Shown here: piece by piece, positions 57,701 to 64,000 of the stretch
Numbering within the stretch: the first letter of the stretch is position 1
Layout of the letters: each line of letters starts with the position of its first letter
Assembly: GCF_002933465.1 (NCBI RefSeq)
Contig: NZ_PSZE01000001.1
Location: 62,001 to 126,000, forward strand
Source: Nocardia nova
Lineage (GTDB): Bacteria; Actinomycetota; Actinomycetes; Mycobacteriales; Mycobacteriaceae
Direction: 5' to 3'
DNA length: 64,000 nucleotides
Made by a program: the position numbers and the translations under genes
The notes under the pieces: generated by a model
What the model was told of the DNA's origin: nothing
Seen by the model: only the letters and a program-made list of their open reading frames with translations
Databases searched by the model: none

Positions 57701-58774
57701 TCAGATGCCCAGACCGCGGGCCAGCACCGGCCACGAGTCGAGGAAGTCGTCGTGCCAGTAACCCCACGAGTGGGTGCCCGAGCTGCGGAAGTTATAGGTC
57801 GCCGGAATGTTGAGCGAATCCAGTTTGCCCTGCAGGTTGTGGCTGCAGTAGTTGGTCGCGGCCTCGATCACGCCACCGATGACGAGCTGGTTACCCAGGC
57901 CGTAGGCGCCGGGGAGGGCGTAGGGCCCGTTGAGGGTGTCCCACTGGCCGGGCAGGCCGTTACCCGAGGAGATGTACAGGTTCGCGCCGCGCAGCTGATC
58001 GGCGTGCAGCAGCGGATCATTGTCCTGCCAGGCCGGGTTGTCGTCCTCGCCGTACATGTTGCGCACGTCGCCGCCGCCCCACGTGTTGACGGTGAGCTTC
58101 ACCGCTTCGCGGCCGACCTCGGTGCTGCTCTCCGCGCAGCCGGAGTAGGCGGCCACCGACTTGTACAGACCCGGCTTGGCGATCGCCAGGTTCAGCACCG
58201 AGGTGCCCGAAGTCGACAGGCCCGCAATGGCATTGACGCCGTTGGTGCCCAGCGCGCCGTCGATCAGCGGAGGCAGCTCCTCGGTGAAGAACGTCTTCCA
58301 CTTGTTGCGGCCCAGGTTCGGGTCGTCCTTCAGCCAGTCGGTGTAGTAGCTCCACTTACCACCGATGGGCTGCACGACGTTGACGTTCTTGTCGGACAGG
58401 AAGCCGTTGACGATATCGGTCTTCTTCTGCCACGACGCGTCGTCCTCGCCGCCGCCCGCGCCGTTGAGCAGATACAGGGTCGGGCGCGGCACCGACGCGT
58501 CGGCGGGGCGCTGCACATCGACCGGGAAGGTGCGGTTCATCGCCGTCGAGTGAACGTAGAGCCGGATGCTGCGGTCGTCCTTGTAGGTGGCCTTCTCGAT
58601 ACGCGATCCGTCGGGCGACTGCGGGTCGGCCAACAGAGACTTCGAGGCGATGACCGGATCGTCCGCCGAGGCGGACGTCGCGCCGACTCCGGCCACGACG
58701 CCTGTGAGGACTCCGGTGGCCGCGAGCACGGCAGCAGCTCTCAGGCCGCTACGCCGGAAGTGTCGACGAATCAA
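57701..58774 (-). CDS. Antigen 85-type mycolyltransferase/esterase (second paralogue)
   Basis: This is a 357-residue exported antigen 85 homologue. The signal peptide (arginine-rich start, then AAAVLAATGVLTGVVAGVGA) ends near residue 38 (SASA). The nucleophile motif is AGLSTSG, LGRNKWKTFFTEELPPLIDG is the long shared block, and GTHSWGYWHDDF near the end holds the catalytic histidine. It is clearly paralogous to the protein at 46923-47984, sharing most conserved blocks but with a different N-terminus and a longer pre-domain. The expected role is mycoloyl transfer to trehalose or arabinogalactan. It stands alone between the Nramp gene and an NRPS. Confidence 0.9.
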   Translation of the reverse strand: MIRRHFRRSGLRAAAVLAATGVLTGVVAGVGATSASADDPVIASKSLLADPQSPDGSRIEKATYKDDRSIRLYVHSTAMNRTFPVDVQRPADASVPRPTLYLLNGAGGGEDDASWQKKTDIVNGFLSDKNVNVVQPIGGKWSYYTDWLKDDPNLGRNKWKTFFTEELPPLIDGALGTNGVNAIAGLSTSGTSVLNLAIAKPGLYKSVAAYSGCAESSTEVGREAVKLTVNTWGGGDVRNMYGEDDNPAWQDNDPLLHADQLRGANLYISSGNGLPGQWDTLNGPYALPGAYGLGNQLVIGGVIEAATNYCSHNLQGKLDSLNIPATYNFRSSGTHSWGYWHDDFLDSWPVLARGLGI

Positions 58775-58923
58775 TGTTCACACCTTCACTATCTGCTCGA
58801 ATTCGGTTTCAGCTTTCCGCGGGGCGCCCGGCGAGGCGCCACCCGAACGGTCGAGACCTCGCCCGACCCTACGGCCTGTCTAGTCGTCTGACCAGACCGG
58901 TCCGTTACGTATGCGCCGCCCCA

Positions 58924-61900
58924 TCATGCCGGAGACGACCCGTCCGGGCGAGGACCGCCCCCACGCGCCAGTACTCGTGCCAGTACCGGACCGAGTTCGG
59001 CCAACGCCGGCGGCGAGGTCATCTGGTCGTGCGATACGCCGACCGGATGATCGGCGATCTCGCCCTCGACGTAGGGCCGCCAGTTCTGCGCCGCCGTGTC
59101 GTGTCCGGCCGCGCTGAAATAGTCCACGCGGCCGCGATATACGTCCGGCCGATGTTCGGCGATCAACTCCGCCGACCGCACCGCGCTGCGGTAGATGCGG
59201 CGTACCCGGTCCGGCGTCAGCACGGCCATATCCGGCGGGATGGTGGCGTGCAGCGCGGCCACCGCCTCCTCGCTGAGATCGTGGATGTCGCCGTCGCCGA
59301 CCAGGGCCTCGGCGCCGATCCCGATCTCCGCCAGCGCTTCCCGGATCGCGGTCCGGAAATCGGCGACGTCGATCTCGGCGTGGCTGTCGAGCATGGTCAC
59401 CGAGCCGACCTGCGCACCCGCCGCCTGCAGGGTGGTCGCGACGGCATGGGCCAGCACACCGCCCAGCGACCAGCCGAGCAGGTGATACGGGCCGTGCGGC
59501 TGCACCGCGCGAATCTCGGCGACGTAGCGATCGGCCATCTCCTGCAACGATTCCGGCAGGTAGCCGTCCTCCGACAGCGCCGGCGACTGCACACCCAGGA
59601 TCGGCCGGTCCGCCACGTACCGGGTCAGGCCCGCGTAGCACCAGGACAATCCGTACATCGGGTGGATGCAGAACAGCGTCTCGCCCTCGCCCTGCGCCCG
59701 GATCGGCAGCAGCACACCCAGTGCCGCATCCGATTCCAGGTCGTAGTCGTACTCGTCGCTCATCGCCGCGACGATGCGCTGCGCGAGGGCGGCGACGGTG
59801 GAGCCGAGGAAGAACCACTGCACCCGGACCTCGACACCGGTGAGCGTGCGCAACCGGCTCACCGCGCGGGTCGCGACCAGGGAATTGCCGCCCAGATCGA
59901 AGAAGTCGTCGTCCAGGCCGACCCGGTCGGCGCCCAGCACCTCGGCGAAAACGCCGGCGATCGCCTCCTCCAGCGGTGTCGACGGCGCCCGGTAGGGACG
60001 TCCGGAGAACTGCGGCACCGGCAGCGCCTTGCGATCGAGTTTGCCGCTGGCGTTGAGCGGCAGCGCGTCGAGCACCACCACGGCCGCCGGAATCATGTAC
60101 GCGGGCAACGATTCCCGCGCGTAGGCCAGCAGCTCGGCCTCGTCGATCGTGTCCCCGTCGTGCACCACGTAGGCGACCAGGCGGTCACCCGACGAGCTGC
60201 GCGCCAGCGACACCACGGCGTGCCGCACCGGCGCGAAGCCCGCCAGCACCGCCTCGATCTCCCCGAGCTCGATGCGCTGACCACGCAGCTTGATCTGGAA
60301 ATCGCTGCGGCCCAGATATTCCAGTGCCGCGCCGGCGCCGGTTTCGCGCCAGCGCACGATATCGCCGGTGCGGTAGAGCCGCTGCCCGCCCTCGTGGGCG
60401 ACGAACCGTTCGGCGGTCAGCGCGGGTGCGCCGAGATATCCGCGGGCCAGCTGCACACCGGCCACGTAGAGCTCACCGGGCGAGCCCGGCGGCACCGGCC
60501 GCAGCTGCCGGTCCAGCACGTACACCCGGGTGTTGGCGACCGGTGTGCCGATCGGGACCGCGACGCCGTCGCTGTCCCCGGCGGGCCAGGCCGTGACCAC
60601 GGTGGCCTCGGCCGGGCCGTACCAGTTCACCAGCTCCGATTCCCCGAGCGTGGCGCGGAATCGCTGCGCGGTCTCCCCCGACAGCGCCTCACCGGCCGCG
60701 AAGACCCGTCGCAGCGACGGATAACCGCGCGTCACCGCCGCATTCGCGGCCGGATCCAGGAACGCGTCCAGCATCGAGGGCACGAAGTGCACCGTGCTCA
60801 CCGAGCGCTGTTCGATCACCTGCGACAGATACGCCGGATCGCGATGGCCGTCCGGCTCCGCGATCACGATCGCCGCACCGGTCTGCAACGGCCAGAACAA
60901 CTCCCACGTCGAGATGTCGAAGGTGATCGGCGTCTTGTGCAGGACGACGTCGCCGGTGTCGTGCGGATAGGTCCGCTGCGCCCACCGGAACTGGTTGGTC
61001 ATCTGCCGGTGCGTGATCACCACGCCCTTCGGCCGGCCGGTCGAGCCGGAGGTGTGGATGACATAGGCCACCGCATCCGGACGGACGTACGGGAACCGCA
61101 GCGCCGCAATGGATTCCGCCTCCCCGTCCAATCCGGAGATATCGACGACCGGAATGCCGCTGTCGGTGGCGAAGCCGTCGCGGCCGGTGGTCAGCACACA
61201 CACCGGGCGTGCGTTGGCCAGCACGAACTCGTTGCGTTCGGCCGGGTGATCCGGGTCGACGGGGACATAACCCGCACCCGTCCGCAGCACCGCGTAGATG
61301 CCGACCACCAGGTCGATCGAACGCCGCATGGCCACGGCCACCAGCGAATTCGGTTCCACTCCCCGGCCGAGCAGTTCGGCGGCGAGGGCGCGCGACCGCA
61401 GATCCAGCTCGCGGTAGCTCAGTGTCACGTCGCCGAAGTGCAGCGCCGGCGCCTGCGGGGTGCGGGCCACCTGCTCGTCGAACAGGCTCAGCAGAGTCGC
61501 CTGATCGCGCAGCTGTGGCACATCGGTGGCGTTGCGGGCTTCCAGTGCGGCGCGCTCGCCGTCCAGCAGCGCGTCGACATCGGCGACCCGAGCCTGCGGT
61601 GTATCGGTGAAGCGGCCGATGAGCGCCGCGAGCCGCTGCGACAGCGCCTGGGCCGCCGCTTCGTCGAAGACGTCGCGCAGATACTTCAGGCTGATTCGGA
61701 GCTGGCTGTCCAGCACCACGATCACCGTCACCGGATAGTGCGTGCCGTTGACCGCGCCGATGCCCGTGACGTGCATGCCGTCGATCGAGCCGACCCGGTC
61801 GAGTCCGTCGCGATCGACCGGGAAGGATTCGAACACCACCAGCGAATCGAACAGACCTTCCACCCCGACGGCCTGCTGGATATCGCTCAGGCCCAGGTAG

Positions 61901-64000
61901 TGGAAGTCCAGCAGCGCCGCCTGTTCGGCCTGCAACTGGCTCAGCAGTCCGGCCAGTGTGTCGGTGGCGCCCAGACGCACCCGCACGGGAATGGCGTTGA
62001 GGAACAATCCGACCATCGTCTCCACACCCGGCAGCGCGGGCGGGCGTCCGGATACCGTGGCGCCGAAGACGACGTCGTCGCGATCGATGCTGCGGCCGAT
62101 GAGCAGACCCCACGCCGCCTGCACCACGGTGTTGACCGTGACACCGAGCCGGGCGGCGAGCCGGGTCAATTCGGTGGTGTCGGCGACCGACAGTTCGAAG
62201 CCGATTTCGCCCACACCCGCGGAGATCTCCCGGCTCGGGTCGACCGGCGCCAGCGGGGTCGGCTCGGTGATCCCGTCCAGCGCGCGCTGCCACTGCGCCC
62301 GCGCGGCGGCCGGATCCTGCGCGATCAGCCAGCGCAGATAGTCACCGTAGGAGCCGGCCGCCGGCAACTGCCGCGACCGCGCGCCCACCGCGTACAGCGT
62401 GAGCAGATCCTGCATGAGCAGCGGTGTCGACCAGCCGTCGATGAGGATGTGGTGGCTGGTGACCAGCAGCCGGTAGGCGTCGGCGGCGAGACGGAACAAG
62501 GTGAACCGCAGCAGCGGCGCGCGGTCCATCGCGAACCGCCGGCCGTAGTCGAGTTCACACATCCGGACCGCTTCGGCCTCGGCGGCCTCGGGTGTCAGAT
62601 GCGTGAGATCGATACTGCGCCACGGTACTTCGACGCGATCGAGTACCACCTGCACCGGATTCCCGGTGGCGTCGGCGGCGAAGGCGACCCGCAGGTTGTC
62701 GTGCCGGTCCAGCACGGCCTGCGCGGCCACGCGCAGCCGTCGCTCGTCCACGGCACCGCCCAGATCCAGGGTGAACTGGGTGATGTAGACGTCGGTCGAG
62801 GTGTCGGCCAGCAGGGCGTGGAACAGCATGCCCGACTGCAGCGGCGTCACCGGCCAGACATCGGCCAGATCCGGGTAGTCCTGCGACAGCTTCGCGATAT
62901 CGGCGGCTTCCAGGCGGACCAGCTCGAAGTCGGACACGGTGAAACCGCCGGCGTCGGCATGGGTTCCGTGCTCGGCGAGGCCGCCCAGCGCCCGCACCCA
63001 CAGTCCGGCGAACTCCTTCACCTGATCGACGGTGAAAACGGCTGCCGCGTAATCGAATCGCGCCAGCAGTCCGTCCTCGGTGGCGTCGACGGTGATGTCG
63101 AGCAGCAGGTCGGCCGCGGGCAGGTGCGGATATGGCCGGGCCGGACGCAGATCGCGGTAGCGGAACGCGGTGCGGCCCTGCGGGGCCGCGGCCAGCGCGG
63201 GCGCGGTGTCGGCGTTGAGATACCGCAGCAGACCGAAGCCGACACCCGAATCAGGCACCCCGCGCCGCAATTCCTTGATCTGCGCGATCGCGTCGCCCGC
63301 GGCCCGGTTACCGAGCAACGCCTGCTCGACATCGATACCGGTGAGGCCGACCAGCAGCGGATAGGTCGAGGTGAAACCACCGACCGTACCGGCGGATTCG
63401 GCGCCGGCGACCGCGCGGCCGTCGGCCGCCAACTGCACCACGGTGCCGATCAGATCACCGGCATCGGCACGGGCGCCCCGCTCCTGCGCGAGCGCGAACG
63501 CGGTGAGCAGCACATCCTCGATGGAGGCGTGATAGGCGTGCGCGACCGCGTCCACGGCGGCCGCGCCCTCGGCGGTGATGACCAGCGAGACCCGGCCGCG
63601 CGCCGTCAGATCGATGCCCTCGACCGGCGCATCGGCGGGTGCGCAGGCGAGATGACGCTGCCACCAGTCGAGTTGCGCCACGGTCTCCGCCGCTACGGCA
63701 CTCGCCGCGAGCGCGCGACCGACGCCCAGCGGACCGGCATCGACGGCCGCGGGCGCGGAATGTCCGCCCGCCCACGACTCCGACAGCTCGTCGACGACGA
63801 TGCGCCACGAGGTGTCGTCCACCACCAGACCGTGGGCGGCCACGACCAGACTCGTTGCGGCGCCCGAGGATTCACCCGGTTCGGTGGGCGCGATCAGCGC
63901 GAAGGCGATGGTGCGCCCGGCGGCCGGATCGAGCTCGCGCCCCAGCGATCGCACCGCCAGGTCGACGGCGTCGGGCCCGGGCCCGAACTGCCGCAGGATG
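58924..64000 (-). CDS. Terminal NRPS subunit, domains E*-C-A-T-TE (5' end outside window)
   Basis: The last 1691 codons are visible and the frame stays open at the right edge. An epimerisation-like domain comes first; its core reads HGLVVDDTSW, so the catalytic second histidine is glycine. A C domain (HHILIDGWS, near visible residue 517), an A domain (HTSGSTGRPKG near 980), a T domain (LGGNSLVAT near 1370) and a type I thioesterase (GWSLGG near 1508, LDSHAE, and VSHDQMTSP with the histidine) follow. The protein thus ends an assembly line and releases a peptide. Pocket residues I align are D-I-W-H-F-A-W-V-V, not matched to a known amino acid. This is separate from the mycobactin-type locus by 29 kb. 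Confidence 0.88.
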   Translation of the reverse strand, partial: ILRQFGPGPDAVDLAVRSLGRELDPAAGRTIAFALIAPTEPGESSGAATSLVVAAHGLVVDDTSWRIVVDELSESWAGGHSAPAAVDAGPLGVGRALAASAVAAETVAQLDWWQRHLACAPADAPVEGIDLTARGRVSLVITAEGAAAVDAVAHAYHASIEDVLLTAFALAQERGARADAGDLIGTVVQLAADGRAVAGAESAGTVGGFTSTYPLLVGLTGIDVEQALLGNRAAGDAIAQIKELRRGVPDSGVGFGLLRYLNADTAPALAAAPQGRTAFRYRDLRPARPYPHLPAADLLLDITVDATEDGLLARFDYAAAVFTVDQVKEFAGLWVRALGGLAEHGTHADAGGFTVSDFELVRLEAADIAKLSQDYPDLADVWPVTPLQSGMLFHALLADTSTDVYITQFTLDLGGAVDERRLRVAAQAVLDRHDNLRVAFAADATGNPVQVVLDRVEVPWRSIDLTHLTPEAAEAEAVRMCELDYGRRFAMDRAPLLRFTLFRLAADAYRLLVTSHHILIDGWSTPLLMQDLLTLYAVGARSRQLPAAGSYGDYLRWLIAQDPAAARAQWQRALDGITEPTPLAPVDPSREISAGVGEIGFELSVADTTELTRLAARLGVTVNTVVQAAWGLLIGRSIDRDDVVFGATVSGRPPALPGVETMVGLFLNAIPVRVRLGATDTLAGLLSQLQAEQAALLDFHYLGLSDIQQAVGVEGLFDSLVVFESFPVDRDGLDRVGSIDGMHVTGIGAVNGTHYPVTVIVVLDSQLRISLKYLRDVFDEAAAQALSQRLAALIGRFTDTPQARVADVDALLDGERAALEARNATDVPQLRDQATLLSLFDEQVARTPQAPALHFGDVTLSYRELDLRSRALAAELLGRGVEPNSLVAVAMRRSIDLVVGIYAVLRTGAGYVPVDPDHPAERNEFVLANARPVCVLTTGRDGFATDSGIPVVDISGLDGEAESIAALRFPYVRPDAVAYVIHTSGSTGRPKGVVITHRQMTNQFRWAQRTYPHDTGDVVLHKTPITFDISTWELFWPLQTGAAIVIAEPDGHRDPAYLSQVIEQRSVSTVHFVPSMLDAFLDPAANAAVTRGYPSLRRVFAAGEALSGETAQRFRATLGESELVNWYGPAEATVVTAWPAGDSDGVAVPIGTPVANTRVYVLDRQLRPVPPGSPGELYVAGVQLARGYLGAPALTAERFVAHEGGQRLYRTGDIVRWRETGAGAALEYLGRSDFQIKLRGQRIELGEIEAVLAGFAPVRHAVVSLARSSSGDRLVAYVVHDGDTIDEAELLAYARESLPAYMIPAAVVVLDALPLNASGKLDRKALPVPQFSGRPYRAPSTPLEEAIAGVFAEVLGADRVGLDDDFFDLGGNSLVATRAVSRLRTLTGVEVRVQWFFLGSTVAALAQRIVAAMSDEYDYDLESDAALGVLLPIRAQGEGETLFCIHPMYGLSWCYAGLTRYVADRPILGVQSPALSEDGYLPESLQEMADRYVAEIRAVQPHGPYHLLGWSLGGVLAHAVATTLQAAGAQVGSVTMLDSHAEIDVADFRTAIREALAEIGIGAEALVGDGDIHDLSEEAVAALHATIPPDMAVLTPDRVRRIYRSAVRSAELIAEHRPDVYRGRVDYFSAAGHDTAAQNWRPYVEGEIADHPVGVSHDQMTSPPALAELGPVLARVLARGGGPRPDGSSPA

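Overview
High-GC actinobacterial DNA, most probably Nocardia or a close mycolic-acid-containing relative. Supporting signs are a mycobactin/nocobactin-type siderophore locus, IdeR/DtxR-type iron boxes, an IrtAB-like transporter with a siderophore-reductase gene, two antigen-85-type mycolyltransferase paralogues, a CrtL-type lycopene cyclase, and an S10 ribosomal operon that ends at rpsQ as in mycobacteria. Start sites were chosen from ribosome-binding sites, gene overlaps and family alignment by eye; no search was run.

Region 1 (1-12,557, minus strand) is one half of an iron-siderophore assembly line: a phenyloxazoline-synthase-like NRPS (ArCP-Cy-A-T), an NRPS of order C-A-T-E-C, a type II thioesterase, a stand-alone ketosynthase, and an acyltransferase-bearing PKS cut by the window edge. 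Region 2 (12,704-30,652) holds a siderophore-interacting reductase on the plus strand. On the minus strand, in order of transcription, it holds an MbtG-type lysine N-monooxygenase, a formyltransferase, an NRPS (C*-A-T), a siderophore-binding lipoprotein, a C*-T didomain, an NRPS (C-A-T-E) and two half-size ABC transporters like IrtA and IrtB. Five IdeR-like boxes sit at the start sites, and a small secreted protein shares one of them. Together regions 1 and 2 encode building, reloading, export/import and reduction of one or two hydroxamate siderophores. The N-monooxygenase plus formyltransferase pair suggests an N-formyl-N-hydroxylysine headgroup, as in formobactin, amamistatin and brasilibactin.

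Region 3 (30,709-39,338) is a mixed set: VOC protein, PadR regulator, RluA-type pseudouridine synthase, CPBP protease, a DUF2637-like membrane protein behind a structured leader, a membrane acyltransferase, a flavin monooxygenase and a YdcF-like protein. Region 4 (39,435-44,880, minus strand) is the S10 operon rpsJ-rplC-rplD-rplW-rplB-rpsS-rplV-rpsC-rplP-rpmC-rpsQ, ended by a strong hairpin.

Region 5 (45,322-58,774) holds a hotdog protein behind a palindromic operator, a secreted lipase, two mycolyltransferase-like proteins, lycopene cyclase, a double-headed TetR regulator, an aldehyde dehydrogenase homologue without its catalytic cysteine, a DrrABC-type exporter with a MerR regulator, a deacetylase remnant and an Nramp transporter. 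Region 6 (58,924-64,000) is the 3' end of another, terminal NRPS with thioesterase. Its cluster continues past the right edge.

The most unusual points are an NRPS set in which three condensation-superfamily domains have lost the catalytic histidine, a formyltransferase joined to mycobactin-type genes, an IdeR box encoded by the last codons of an NRPS gene, the Cys-to-Pro aldehyde dehydrogenase, and the tandem TetR fusion.
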